Below are positions 1 through 11,870 of a DNA stretch of 64,000 nucleotides, in pieces. The DNA lies in the NCBI RefSeq assembly GCF_012273895.1, contig NC_052125.1, forward strand, positions 496,001 through 560,000. The letters are read 5' to 3'. The stretch's first letter is position 1, and each line of letters opens with the position of its first letter. Source of the DNA: Zerene cesonia. Lineage: Eukaryota; Arthropoda; Insecta; Lepidoptera; Pieridae. The notes under the pieces were generated by a model. The model made no database searches, was not told the DNA's origin, and worked only from the letters and a program-made list of their open reading frames with translations. The position numbers were made by a program, and so were the translations under genes.

Positions 1-75
1 CAGCGAGCGTGGTCAAGGGGAGACAAATAAATCGCGTTTAAACTCCGTTAAAAAGTTTTTAATTTCTAAATTCTT
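1..75 (-). repeat. Foldback element fragment
   Basis: The window opens with the reverse complement of the loop module (CAGCGAGCGTGGTCA) joined directly to the right arm (AATAAATCGCGTTTAAA...). Compare the fuller copies at 5313-5525 and 50891-51113. Confidence 0.6.
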
Positions 76-225
76 GTATTATCAATGTTGCTATGTACAA
101 AGTTTTAATTAAATCAGGATGTCAATGATCAAAATGAAGTCTAAATGAATCGGTTACATACAAACATAAAACCTAATATAATCGTTTTAAATAATTATAT
201 ACTGCCAAATAAAATGATCTCATTT

Positions 226-350
226 AGTATTTTCTTGTGTTTGATTTTACGCGAGTATTATACAATTAGAAATTAAAGCTGTAAATAATATAATGAATAA
301 ATCGCGTTTAAAATCCGTTAAAAAGTTTCTAATTTTTAAATGAGCCCATT
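226..350. repeat. Foldback element fragment, arms with little loop
   Basis: The left arm (TATTTTCTTGTGTTTGATTT, ACGCGAGTATTATAC) is followed within about 20 bases by the right arm (AATAAATCGCGTTTAAAATC), so most of the centre is deleted. It ends just before the splice acceptor of the first visible PTB exon. Confidence 0.55.
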
Positions 351-363
351 TATTTATTTTCAG

Positions 364-1717
364 GTAAAATACCTCGGTCAGAGTGACGCTAGAGGCCTAT
401 GGGGGATCAAACACACGAGGAAACCCGTGGACTTGATGGTAGCTGCAGCCAAAGCCCTACCACCAGGTCTGTATGATCTATCTACATGTTGGTTACACCA
501 CCACTTATAGCTCGAAACGGCTGAACAGATTTTAGTGACGTTTTGTTCGTTAGATTTGTCATCGATTGGATCGATCGTAACCAGGGGGAGCCGGGGTGAG
601 CAAGTAGTCGATATATACTTTGATTATAATTTAATATTAATCTTAATCGAATGAAATTTTCCGGCCCGTTTCCTTTTCCTCACCCGTCCTAGTCCATTCC
701 TTCTTTTCAGTCGTTAATCCTTTCCTTTTCCCTTACCCCATAAAAGCGGGCAGCGCATTCGCAGAGGTACTACCTTTGCGAATATTTATGGGCGGTGGTG
801 ATCGCTTACCATCAGGCGAACCACCAGCTCAGTTGCCCGCTATGACATAAAAAAAAAAAAAAATCGTACCAAACAAGTATATCCAATGAAATATCTCGTA
901 CTTATTATAATAAAAAATTATAATACACTAATATTATATAACTAGCTGCAAGTCCCGGCTCCGCCCGTGTAGTCAATAAACGTCATTGAGATTACCTACA
1001 TAAACTGTCCTATCTTTTGAGACGATTCAAATTGCACCAGACCATCAGGAGATATTACAGGAGACTATTATTAGGACGAGGAGTGACGGAAATTTTCTAT
1101 TAAACGTATAATTTTTTTTTTTAATGTCACAGTCGGCGATGGAGCTGGTGGGACGCCTGATGGTAAGGGCTATCACCGCCCATGAACATTTGGAGAGGCG
1201 TAAGGTCCATTGCAGACCTTACGCCTCTACAAATGGATTGCCGACTTTTCGGGAAGGGATTAAGAAAGGATTGGCGAGAGGAATAAAGGAAAGGACTGCG
1301 AAGGGTAAGGAAAAGTATATGGGCCTCCGGCTTCCCCACTCACCGAACGAAACACAACAGAATGCTATTTCACGCCGGTCTTCTGTGGGGGTGTGGTACT
1401 TCCCCGGATAAATAAAAATAATTATTATAATATAATAATAATTACTAAACCATTTCAGGTCAGATTCTACCCATCGTGAAACTAACAATAACCGTAGATG
1501 GCGTCCACGTTGAAACCGTCCACCATGGCAACAAGGAGTTCGAGCACATGTCTGTCTTCTTCAACATAGAGTCGATATCGTATGGGGTACAGGACCTCGT
1601 CTACACCAGGGTCTTTTCCATGATCATCGTGAAGGACAACGCTGATGTTAAGGGCCTTAATCCGTTCGAGTGTCATGCGTTCGTCTGCGAAAGCAGGTAC
1701 TTAGGTCTTTTATATCA

Positions 1718-1765
<48 letters not shown>

Positions 1766-4700
1766 ACACACACACACACACACACATACACACACATGCG
1801 CGCGCACACACACATTCACACACACACACATATGCTGCAACTAATATGGATGTATCGGACAATAGGGAAGCGCTATGCCACAATCTCGCTTTTAGGTAGC
1901 CTATAGTATGGCCTAAGATGGAGAACAATTGAACAATTCCCTTAAATATGTTATTCACTAGCTGCGCCCCGCGGTTTCACCCGCGTAAGTCCGTATCCCG
2001 TAGGAATATCGGAATAAAAAGTTGCCTATATGTTATTCCAGTTGACCAGCTGTCTACGTACCAAATTTCATGGCGATCGGTTCTGTAGTTTTTGCGTGAA
2101 AGAGCAACAAACACACACACATCCTTACAAACTTTCGCATTTATAATACTAGCTGCGCCCCGCGGTTTCAGCCGTGTAAGTCCGTATCCCGTAGGAATAT
2201 CGGGATAAAATGTTGCCTATATGTTATTCCAGTTATCCAGCTGTTTACGTACCAAATTTCATGGCGATCGGTTTAGTAGTTTTTGCGTGAAACACCAACA
2301 AACACACACATACTTACAAACTTTCGCATTTATAATAGTAGGATTAGTAGGATATGCTTTAGGAAACGATATTCATTAAACGCGAATTAAAATTAAACAT
2401 TCATTCATCATATCAACTTAGAAACTCTTCCCTTGAAAAATGATTTGAATTAAACTCAAATTTAATGTTCAATTAATCACAAACATTTATCGATCCTTGA
2501 TTGAAACTTATTGTACCTACTCTTCTTTTAGTTATATACTTTAAACAGAGCTGGTAAATATATGGTAAACTGAGCTGGTGGGTCGGCTGATGGTAAACGA
2601 TCACCACCGCCCATGAACATTCGCAAATGATTTCGAAGGAATTGGCGTTTGAAAAGAAAGAATAGTCTGGGAAGGGCGAGGGAAAGGAAACGGGCCTCCG
2701 TTCCTGTATTCTATAACACTAAATATAGGTACAATGATAAAGGTCAGGTTCCCACCCTCACCCTTAGTTCCACGTCAGTAATCCACACCTGTGACGTCAC
2801 GGTGGATGCATTTACAAACAAAAAAATTGTAGAGAAAATATTGTTTATATCTTTAAATATTAATGTTAAATGGATGAATTAGTCACGAGGGAGTATAAAA
2901 TATGGGAAATGTTAAATATAATAGCATAAATTAAAAAAAAACTTTTAAGAAAAAGAATTTATATGAATAAATTCTCTAATCTCACATTGTGTTACCATGT
3001 TAGTTACCATATACTCCGAAACCACTGAATCGATTTTTATGAAATTTTGTGTGCATAACGGGTAGGTCTGAGCATCGGGTAATATCTATTTTTCATACCC
3101 CTAAATGATAAGATTAGGGCAGAACAGCGTCTGCCGACTCAGCTGGATACCAATTAAATGACGCATATAACTAAATACAACACAATACTATGCCTTTCAT
3201 TGCAACTGAAGAATTAGTTTGTTTGTTTGAACGCCACAATCTCAAGAACTGCTGATTCGAATTCCATTTAATCCACATTGAAAAAATCTTTAAATGTTAA
3301 ATAGTCGGGAGATGTTATAACATCAAATACGACGCGGGTGAAACCACAGTGAACAACTAGTTCTTCATAATTTTGATTTTGTAATCTTTTATATGCTCCA
3401 ATAACCAGCTTCTCACGAATTTGTCTGATAACAGATAGATAAGATTCGGTCAAGCTGTGGGAATCATGTCAATTCCTTGCAATGCATTGCGTGTACAGAC
3501 TTACAAACAAGCTATATTCTAATCCGCCACTTTGCTTACATAAACTGTTTATATATATATATATANNNNNNNNNNNNNNNNNNNNNNNNNNNNNNNNNNN
3601 NNNNNNNNNNNNNNNNNNNNNNNNNNNNNNNNNNNNNNNNNNNNNNNNNNNNNNNNNNNNNNNNNNNNNNNNNNNNNNNNNNNNNNNNNNNNNNNNNNNN
3701 NNNNNNNNNNNNNNNNNNNNNNNNNNNNNNNNNNNNNNNNNNNNNNNNNNNNNNNNNNNNNNNNNNNNNNNNNNNNNNNNNNNNNNNNNNNNNNNNNNNN
3801 NNNNNNNNNNNNNNNNNNNNNNNNNNNNNNNNNNNNNNNNNNNNNNNNNNNNNNNNNNNNNNNNNNATATAGAATAAATTTAAATCTACGAAGATTCATA
3901 CCTTGTTATATCTGTAATGAAAATGTTTGAATCAAAACTCATGACATTTTACCATAGGGGTATAGATAATTAAAAAAAACTCCTAACGTCATTTACAGAC
4001 GTCCCCTTTGGGGTCTACATTATTTATGTGTATATGTTATGTATGACAGTAAGGTCTTAGTGATCCATTGTGCCCTTTTGTTAAAGAACCTTAAAACGAA
4101 TGAGTTTGAACCTTAAGGCTTTATGCTATGGTATAATATTGTAAAGTTATTGTTATTATTTCCAGAAATTCGGCTAGGAGGCTGACATATTCCTTGGCGG
4201 CGGCGTTCCAAGATTATTCGAGAAGAGTAAAGGAGATGCAGGCAACGCCAGGTGAGACAACCCTATCTTACTAATATTATAAACGCGAAAGTTTGTAAGT
4301 ATGGATGGATTTATGTATGGATGGATGTATGTATATGACGATATTCAAATAAAATTTTCCCTCCGGTAAATATATTACGCCTATCATACTTTTGTTATTA
4401 TAACTATTTCATAATTGAAAAGTTAATTAAAATGCCGGACGGAGTAAGAGCCCATATTTTGTACCTTAGAAATAGAATTTATTTCAAACAATTTTACTTT
4501 ATGTGCAAGGTTATTGCAATAGCTGCAGACTTCTTCCTAAATTATTCGAATTGGTTGTTTCTTTTAGGCGATATTAAGATATCATCCTATCCTACTAGTC
4601 CTACTAATATTATTGATGCGAAAGTTTGTAAGGATGTGTGTGTGTGTTTCTTGCTCTTTCACGCAAAAACTACTTAACCGATTGCAATGAAATTTGATAC

Positions 4701-5045
4701 GTAGACAGCTGGAAAACTGGAATAATATATAGGCAACTTTTTATCCCGATATTCCTACGGGGTACAGACTTAAGCGGGTGAAACCGTGGAGCGCAGCTAG
4801 TCTAAACTAAACACAAGAATTAACACACGATCCGCCGAAACCACACCTCGAATCTTTCCATACCTAAAAATTCCATGTTCGCGCGACCAAAGCCGCATGG
4901 GTCAGCTAATTTTACATAAAACACTTTTAAAATCAAACGGTATTTTCCAGATCTAGACGAGAGACCGCCAAGATTCAAGAAACGATTCGCAATCGATCTT
5001 AGGACACCTGAAGAAATTGAAGCAGATTTAGAAACAGAGGCATAG
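364..5045 (+). CDS. PTB/PID-domain protein, FAM43-like, 3' part of gene
   Basis: Four exons join in phase: 364-466, 1459-1696, 4166-4251 and 4951-5045, all with AG acceptors and GT donors; the stop is TAG at 5043-5045. The 173 visible residues begin at VKYLGQSD, the usual first strand of a phosphotyrosine-binding fold, continue through VKLTITVDGVHVE and ISYGVQDLVYTRVFSMI, reach PFECHAFVCES, and enter a C-terminal helix (SARRLTYSLAAAFQDYS) that would cap the fold. The tail is short, charged and ends EEIEADLETEA. PTB proteins are cytoplasmic adaptors that bind NPxY-type peptides or phosphoinositides. The order of strands recalls FAM43, but the identification is from memory. Upstream exons lie outside the window. 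Introns carry SINE, Helitron and microsatellite insertions and one assembly gap. Confidence 0.72.
580..863 (+). mobile_element. Poly(A) SINE, sense, interrupted
   Basis: It carries the family hallmarks ATCGCTTACCATCAGGCGAA, CCACCAGCTCAGTTGCCCGC and TATGACAT followed by a poly(A) run at 849-863. The 5' portion is decayed or interrupted around 605-655. Confidence 0.6.
1112..1411 (-). mobile_element. Poly(A) SINE, antisense
   Basis: It starts with a T-run, then TGTCACAGTCGGCGATGGAG, and ends with TGTGGGGGTGTGGTACTTCC, the 5' end of the family read in reverse. About 300 bases, near full length, 48 bases before a PTB exon acceptor. Confidence 0.7.
1717..1835 (+). repeat. (CA)n microsatellite
   Basis: About 115 bases of CA dinucleotides with a few interruptions, just inside the intron after the donor at 1697. 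Confidence 0.95.
1958..2148 (-). mobile_element. Helitron-like family A, first of a head-to-tail pair
   Basis: It begins CTAGCTGCGCCCCGCGGTTT and ends in the family start (TTACAAACTTTCGCATTTAT). Family A copies on the + orientation start TCCTACTAATATTATAAA and end in a GC-rich hairpin plus CTAG before a T. Confidence 0.75.
2149..2345 (-). mobile_element. Helitron-like family A, second of a head-to-tail pair
   Basis: A second near-complete copy abuts the first with no spacer, so CTAGCTGCGCCCC follows directly on TTTATAATA. It ends near ATAGTAGGATTAGTAGGA. Confidence 0.75.
2566..2705 (-). mobile_element. Poly(A) SINE fragment
   Basis: Family segment from GAGCTGGTGGGTCGGCTGAT to GGAAACGGGCCTCCG, with an internal deletion. 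Confidence 0.5.
2985..3143 (+). mobile_element. Helitron-like family C, degraded
   Basis: It contains the family C body: ATACTCCGAAACCACTGAAT, GGGTAGGTCTGAGCATCGGG and TGATAAGATTAGGGCAGAAC, ending near CGACTCAGCTGG in place of CAGCTAG. Confidence 0.5.
3566..3866. other. Assembly gap in an AT microsatellite
   Basis: 301 Ns, entered and left in (TA)n, so an unresolved microsatellite. Confidence 0.95.
4599..4800 (+). mobile_element. Helitron-like family A
   Basis: Starts TCCTACTAATATTATTGATG and ends GCGCAGCTAG before T. It sits in the last intron of the PTB gene, 150 bases before the final acceptor. Confidence 0.75.
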
Positions 5046-5179
5046 CCTATACCTAGGTTCTCTAGGTTATCTAGGCTCATCTAGGTTTGGTCTCACTTGG
5101 CCCCGTGTGAACGCATAATATATATAATTGTTATTCTATTTATTGTTAAGTTAGTGTAAATACATTCCAAAGCTGTAGT

Positions 5180-5185
5180 AATAAA
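5180..5185 (+). terminator. Polyadenylation signal of the PTB gene
   Basis: AATAAA lies 135 bases after the stop of the PTB-domain gene and is the first canonical signal downstream. Confidence 0.6.
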
Positions 5186-5312
5186 TATTTGTGTTTTATG
5201 TTTCTCGTTTGATTGCACCATCATTCTTATTAAATTGGGGGAATCACCACATTAATCAGCCGAGTTTGATGAAATTTAGCACGGATTGACTGATTGAACA
5301 TTATTTTAATGT

Positions 5313-5525
5313 AGTATTTTCTTGTGTTAGATTTTACGCGTGTATTATACATTTAGAAATTAAAAACTTTTTAACGTATTTTAAACGCGATTCATTCAAG
5401 TATGACCTTCGTGTAACATCTCAGTCTCCCCGTGACCACGCTCGCTGTAAAGTGTTCGAAACGTCGGGTTAATAATATAATGAATGAATCGTTTAAAATC
5501 GGTTAAAAGTTTTTAATTTCTAAAT
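5313..5525. repeat. Foldback element with long inverted arms
   Basis: The left arm (5313-5399, AGTATTTTCTTGTGTTAGAT to CGCGATTCATTCA) is complementary to a right arm (5480-5525, truncated). The ~80-base loop includes CTCCCCGTGACCACGCTCGC and TTCGAAACGTCGGGTTAAT. Confidence 0.7.
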
Positions 5526-5608
5526 TATTTTAATGACTAACATAGACTCAGCGTAAAAAGGAAATTTTATGAACTTTTACGTAACTGTAGATAAAGATTT
5601 AGAAAAAC

Positions 5609-5801
5609 ATGGACAATTTTTTAACCATTGTTCCCAGAGACGAATGCGATTCTGAATACGATGACTTTTTTATTTTATTACTCGGCAACTCCATCCAGCT
5701 GACAAACAAGTTTAGAATCATAGAGTGTTACCAAAACCAACTGCAAAAAACGAGAAGGTTATTGATTCCACTGTTTTTCACCTCATGTTTGTGTGTAACC
5801 A
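5609..5801 (+). CDS. Possible isolated coding exon, unrecognised
   Basis: An ATG-initiated frame of about 64 codons (starts MDNFLTIVPRDEC) runs to a good donor, GTAAGT at 5802-5807. Codon use looks plausible and the frame is not part of an obvious repeat. No in-phase continuing exon was found before the oppositely oriented gene that ends at 6220. It may be the first exon of a gene nested inside that region, or chance. No domain was recognised. Confidence 0.2.
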
Positions 5802-5985
5802 CGTAAGTTTTTACTGAGTGAACGGATTATTATGATTCTTTCATTATTTAAAAGCTAGAATCTGTCATGTGATCACATATAAATTCGGTCAAGTTCTGAC
5901 AATTTGAAGGTGATTCTGTTTGTTGTTAAATAATTATTGTAGAAAAGAACTTTGGTAAGAAATCTTCGATATAACATCCTTCTAA

Positions 5986-6186
5986 TCCTACTAATATTAT
6001 AAATGCGAAAGTTTGTAAGGATGTGTGTTTTTTTTTTTGCTCTTTCACGCAAAAACTGCTTAACCGATTGTTATGAAATTTGGTACGTAGACAGCTGGAC
6101 AACTGGAATAACATACAGGCAACTTTTTATCCCAATATTCTTACGGGATACGGACTTACGCGGGTGAAACCGCGGGTTGTAGCTAG
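5986..6186 (+). mobile_element. Helitron-like family A, just beyond the end of the large secreted-protein gene
   Basis: Complete copy from TCCTACTAATATTATAAATG to GTAGCTAG. It lies 34 bases beyond the stop codon of the minus-strand gene and may therefore form part of its 3' UTR. Confidence 0.75.
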
Positions 6187-6219
6187 TCGACCATAAATAA
6201 TAAAAAAGACAAACAACAA

Positions 6220-9200
6220 TTAATTTAATTCCTTAATAGCATTCAACAAACGCAACACGAATATAAAGTCTCGTCTCGTGACATTCACTTCCTTTCTATT
6301 GTTGTAGACGAAATTTGAGAAACTGTCTTCTGCACCGCTCTTTGTGCTGTCTTCAATTAATGCCAGAAGTCGAGACAGACCCAGGTGCAGAATGACTTCT
6401 AGCAGCTCCCTCTTGGTTGCGTTCTTCAAATAAATCTCTTTTAGATCCGCATACCAGTTCTGATTCTTGAATTTTGTTACTATAGCTATGTTTTTAATCG
6501 CCTCGTGCAACTGAAATTTAATAGAATTGCTTGAATGCGAATTAATAGAATAACTACTGCTACTTATTATATAAAGTTAAAATATGAAAAGAAAAGTAGA
6601 ATTAATTATCAACTGACTGATATATAATTATACCCAAATATATATTTAAATGTTGAAATGGAAATTTTGTACCACGCTTCCTTTTTATCCTACTTCCTAC
6701 TAATATTATAAATGCGAAAGTTTGTAAGGATATATGTGTTTGTTGCTCTTTCACGCAAAAACTACTGAACCGGTTGCAATGAAATTTGGTACGTAGATAG
6801 CTGGATAACTGGAATGACATATAGGCAACTTTTTATCCCGATATTCTTACGGATTACGGACTTGCGCGGGTGAAACCGCAGAGCGCAGCTAGTAGTTTAA
6901 TAACGCTTATAGCTTCCTCCTATTTTCTATTCAATTCTCTTCTAATATGTATGTAGCTTTTAGATTTTTAGTTTTATTTTTCTCTGAGCGGGGATTATAC
7001 ATGGCCGAACGACAGACGGACGAATTTCATGATTGAATTTATTCTATTCTTTAACTTTCTTTTTATTTTGCTATGTCTTAACTAACTTTGATTAAATTTA
7101 TGACCCAATATTCACTCACCCCGTTCAAATTAGCCTCCAATTCAGCTAGAAACCTCTCGAACTGCCCCACTATGTCCCTTCTCTCCTGCTCTCTATTGAT
7201 TAAGCTCCTCAAAAACGTTCTGAAATCCCGCCACAGCTTGATGGCGGAGCGATACTTCTTCCTCTTCTTTATTTGCGGCATCACACTTTTCTTTTTATTC
7301 TCCTTTCTCAGTTTCGTTATCGACTCCAACAGTTGCACGCTGAGCTTCATTCGGTTCGTTTCTTTCGCTGACTTGTACAGATATATCACATATTTCAACA
7401 GTTCCATATCATTAGGGTGAATGTGATCGTTGCTTCTCAATTTTTTTCTAAAAGCAATAAATAAAATTAAACCATTAAATCTAAAATAAAAACAATAAAT
7501 CTAAAATAAATAAGGTACCTACTATGTTGATATGTTACGCAATGTTAATTTATGTTAGAATTGCGGTTTATATTATATTGAGAGAGTTTGAATCTTATAG
7601 AAATTTTAATCCTTCCTACTAATACTTTTACTATTTCTGTTTATGTTGTCCCTGTCTATGTTATGTTATCTAGTTGTGTTCATATGTCTAAATTTCCTTA
7701 TGTGATGTTGACAATAAATGTGTTTATTATTATTATTATTATTATTAATATTATATATGCGAAAGTTTGTAAGGATGTGTGTGTTTGTTGCTCTTTCACG
7801 CAAAAACTACTGAACCGATTGCAATGAAATTTGGTATGTAGACAGCTGGACAACTGGAATAACATACAGGCAACTTTTTATCCCGATATTCCTGCGGGAT
7901 ACGGACTTACGCGGGTGAAACCGCAGAGCACAGCTAGTATAATATAGTATATAGAAAGTTAGTCTGTATCGACGAACTCATAAACTGCTGCACCGAAATC
8001 GACCTATTATGAAAATTGGTATATATAGGTATTTTTCCACGGAAAAGGTTTGTATAATATGCCCATTGATTATATATAGAATATGCCAAGTGCCACCAGG
8101 TTGCTGGCGTAGGGACGCACGTCGGGTACAGCTAGTGTCTTATAAAAACAAGCAAGGCTTAATCGCCCATATGCGTCTCTCTACATTTTGGTCAAATACC
8201 CATAAAGATCCAAACATGGGTCACTAAAAGACAGTCAATAATTATAAACAATAAAATGGCCTTTATGATTACACAATCAAATTTCAAACATGACTCAATG
8301 AAAGACAATTAGTAATAATCTATGGCTAATGAAAGATACTGTATAAAAACTTATGAGTCGTATGAGTCGTATTCCCTTAATTGGCTTAGTCATTACGACA
8401 GAAAGCATAATAGAAATGAAATTTTTATGAAGTAAGGTTTATAAACATCGAAGATAGTAACATAATAATGTTTGTTACAATTAAATTTAATGAAGAGCTG
8501 ACGATAAGCCACATCTTAACAACAATTATAATAATTTATCACTGTCTACTTCTTTTAACTAAGCTAGTTCAATTCTATTCAATCTAGTTATGTTATCTGT
8601 GGTCTGGGTTAGAAAAATATTGCCTATGTTACTTTGTGAAGATGAAGCTTTCTAATTGTATAAGTGTATTAAAAATCGGATGAGTAGTAGGACGAAATTA
8701 AATATTTCACTTCGTAATTTTAGAATAGATATCATGAACGTTTGTATGCTATTGGTATTATGTAAAGAATATTATACGAACGAATATAAATTGAACGATA
8801 ACTTACGTCAAAACGTTTAATTTGCTTAACGCCGTTCGTATATCCACAGTCGATCTGAGCCAATTATACTTGACTAATGCTTCAATGTCCATTTTTATCA
8901 TATCTCTCAACACATTCAACAAAACATCAATACCGTTATCCTTCTGACTTATTTCTTCTAGACTTGAAGTCTTATTTTCAGCGGGTTTTGGGGTACCTAC
9001 AGACGCGTCTTTCAATTGGGCCAGCTGTACCTTAAACAACTTATTGCGTTCAGAATCAACTTCATGAGAATTTTTTCTGCCAAAATAATAATCGATTGTA
9101 ATGTCATCTCTACTTTGCCCATTGCTATTAACGTTAGATAGTTTTAGATGTTTGCTGCGAAGTCTTGTTTCGTCTTCGTTAGATAATTTAGGACGGTCGG

Positions 9201-11870
9201 GTATATATCCAAATTGCTTATGAGCGTACAGTAGTTTTCTTACAGACCTAATGTGATCTTGTAAGCTGTTCTTCATAGTTTCATACGGGTGGTCGTCATC
9301 GTCAGTATCTGGCAAATTTGGTTTTCCCTTTTTCTTTTTAGCACTTCTCAGACTTATGTCATCGCTTCTCCCGAAAAAGTAGTCCATATCTATATAGTCG
9401 TTAGGGTTGAAAATAGCACTGTTATGTACTATCGTTTGCGGATCTACAACATTGTTGTAATTGTGTTGCTTCAAAATATTGAAGATATTGTTAAATTTAT
9501 CGCGATTCTCGTTATAAGTTTGATAATTCTTAGATTTGTTTCTTCTTTTACTATTTTTGTAACGTGCTTTTGCGGTATTGAATGAATCTTTAGATACGTC
9601 ATCAGTGTTAGGTCCAAACCGGTTGTATGGGTCATAGTAAGCATATTCAGGAGCGTAGTTGTACACAGGTGCGTAATATACTTCCTCTTCGCCACGAGAT
9701 CGGAATGGAGGTTTTTCTGCCGCTGTTGAACACAAACCAAACTATATCTTATACCTTTAAACGAGCAATTCGTGTATATATATATAAAATCTCGAAATCG
9801 GCTCCAACGATTTTCATGAAATTTAGTATATAGGGGGTTTCGGTGGCGATAAATCGATCTAGCTAGGAATCTTTTTTAGAAAATGTCATATTCGTGTTTT
9901 ATCGACTTAAACTTAGCGACTCTTCCTGACATCTATTGGCGAATAATAATACTAATACTATTTTTTTTGCGAATAATTAAAGTTCCAGCAGATGGCGTTG
10001 TTAAGTAACGAAGTCAATGAGTGTTTGCTTTGAGGTTAGACTAATTGTTTATATTGTTTTGTGTCTTCTTAATGCACGTGTTCACTTAAAAATGCCTGAA
10101 CGATCTTGGAAAAAACGCTTATAAACAATCTAACTTCACGAAGTTAAACCGAGCAAAGCTCGGTCATCCAGGTACTTATTAATTAACCTGTTCGTTGTTA
10201 ATTAGATTGTGTGTCCTAACATAAGAGGACGTGAATATTATGATGATAACAGATATTTATATAAATGGACATAAAATCGATTCAAATATATTCGCTGTTA
10301 TTTGTAGGGTAAGGTTTCTAACTGTTAAAACATTGCTAAAATAAGGCTAAGGTTATTTCTGATATACATACTTACATATTTCATACACATAGTATTCAGT
10401 ATTCTTTTCTTTCGCGGGAGTATCGATAGCCTCTATTGTTTCAATGCCTCCTATTATCGTTTCTTCCGATTTTAAAATATTTCCATTGTTACTTCCTTTT
10501 CTTGCTTCAAATAAATCCATATCATTAATAATAGTACGTTTAGATTCTTTGTCTAAATGTTCAGCAGCTTTTTCCGTATCATTACAATTAGTTGAAGCAT
10601 TTTGTAAATTAACTTCTTGATCTGAAGTAGTATTACTAATATTATCTGGGCTTACCGTTGTAGATATATTGGATTGAATAGTGGTGGTTCGTGTGATTCT
10701 TTCAATAATTGTATAAGTTTCAACGTTTGCAGGTGTTTCAGTTGATTCGACTTTTGTGGAATCAGAATTAACAGTTACTCTGCTTATATTAAAATTATTG
10801 ATATCTAGGTCAATGAGTTTCAAACCGCCGGTTGTTGAATTACGTTTTATAGTACTTGAATTATCATTTGGTCCTGAGCCATTATTCGCTACATTATTTT
10901 TTTCAGCGCTAAAATTATTCGTTTCAGTAACTATTTCTTGTTTATCTGTACTTAGTTCAGTGGTAGATGAAGTACTTATGACTGGTGTTGTAGATGTAAT
11001 ATCCTGCAAATTTTGTGTTACAATATCAGTAGTTAATTCAGCTTTATTGCTATATTGTATATCAACATTTTCTTTTCTAGTTAAGTCTCGTTCTCGAATA
11101 CCGTAACGCGTAGATTCTGCTGACGTAACTGTGTCGTTCAAGCTTAAATCCGTAGTTGTTTCTTCAATTGTTTTTTGTTGTGACGAATCAGCATCAGTTT
11201 CTTTAGAACTAGGTTCAAAATCATTAATAACTGTTGATCTTAAACTTTCATTACTCTCATGATTATTTTCATTTTTATTGTCCTCTTCATCATCGTAAGT
11301 AAAAGAATTTCTTAATACTTTCGAATTGTTCTTATCTGATGATGAATCGCGTCCTTTCATGACATTTTTTGTAGTATTTTGTGAGGGTGGCTTATTCCTG
11401 ATAAGAGTTTCATCATAAATAGGTACAACTGGAATCACATCATAATCTTGGATAGTGTGCTCCTTACTTGTGTTTCTACGTTTTTCTCTTTTTCCAGCCC
11501 GTAAAGTTAAATCTACGAAATTTTTGTTACTCTCTGCACTACTTTTTCTATTATCTACTGCTTTTGCCGTGTCTTGTTTGTCGTCACGCCTTTGTGGCTC
11601 GTTTTTCTTTTCATCTCTTAAATTCTGTGTTTCCTCTTGAAGTAAACCCTGTACATATGCAGAATGTGCGTTAAGCTCTTCATCTGACATATCTACATGT
11701 GATGCATTTGTTTCGTTGTTATTTTGATAATCCTCAAGTATACGCCTGGCAATCTTCTCTAAAAACTGTCGCTTTTCCTCCTCAGGCAACAGATCTATAT
11801 ATTTTTCGTCACTTTCTTCGTTTGAGATAACACTTTTCAATAGAACTAATAATAATAGTGTTACACGCAT
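6220..11870 (-). CDS. Large secreted acidic Asn/Ser/Thr-rich protein, four exons
   Basis: Minus-strand exons 11870-10376, 9722-8807, 7447-7120 and 6510-6220 join in phase (1, 2, 0) to give 1009 residues; donors are GTAAGT, GTAAGT and GTGAGT. The ATG at 11870 begins a signal peptide (MRVTLLLLVLLKSVIS, cleavage likely before NEESDEK). Residues about 20-498 are low-complexity, rich in Asp, Glu, Asn, Ser and Thr with many N-glycosylation sequons. Residues 513-535 form a Tyr/Pro segment (VYYAPVYNYAPEYAYYD). Two copies of an aromatic motif follow, DYFFGR (612-617) and DYYFGRK (709-715). The last ~250 residues look helical and basic (KKKSVMPQIKKRKKYR), ending in LLNAIKELN. No known domain was recognised. 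The next gene on the same strand also encodes a secreted protein, so a matrix role is possible; a peptide precursor is an alternative. Confidence 0.8.
6695..6892 (+). mobile_element. Helitron-like family A in intron 3 of the large secreted-protein gene
   Basis: Complete copy, TCCTACTAATATTATAAATG to GCGCAGCTAG. The rest of this intron shows nothing else. Confidence 0.75.
7744..7937 (+). mobile_element. Helitron-like family A in intron 2 of the large secreted-protein gene
   Basis: Family A body from ATATGCGAAAGTTTGTAAGG to CACAGCTAG; its start is fused to an (ATT)n run. Apart from this copy, the 1.36-kb intron (7448-8806) shows nothing recognisable. Confidence 0.7.
9748..10173. mobile_element. 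Non-autonomous element filling most of intron 1 of the large secreted-protein gene
   Basis: The stretch starts near AAACGAGCAATTCGTG and ends in a short hairpin (CCGAGCAAAGCTCGG) followed by TCATCCAGGTA. I recall this beginning and end as a common lepidopteran interspersed repeat. It makes up about two thirds of a 653-base intron and begins about 25 bases from the splice acceptor. Whether it is Helitron-like or a MITE is undecided. Confidence 0.5.

Noticed and set aside
1124..1411. A 95-codon frame
   Set aside because: It lies wholly within an antisense poly(A) SINE copy; the same peptide pattern recurs at other SINE copies (45487, 36113).
1476..1844. A longer frame through the CA repeat
   Set aside because: The coding part ends at the donor at 1697; the His-Thr repeat is microsatellite translation.
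5400..5480. A hammerhead ribozyme in the foldback loop
   Set aside because: GAAAC is present, but no CUGANGA core at the right distance was seen on either strand by eye; kept only as something to test.
10756..11674. Plus-strand frames of 60-116 codons
   Set aside because: Shadows of the large minus-strand exon of the secreted protein.
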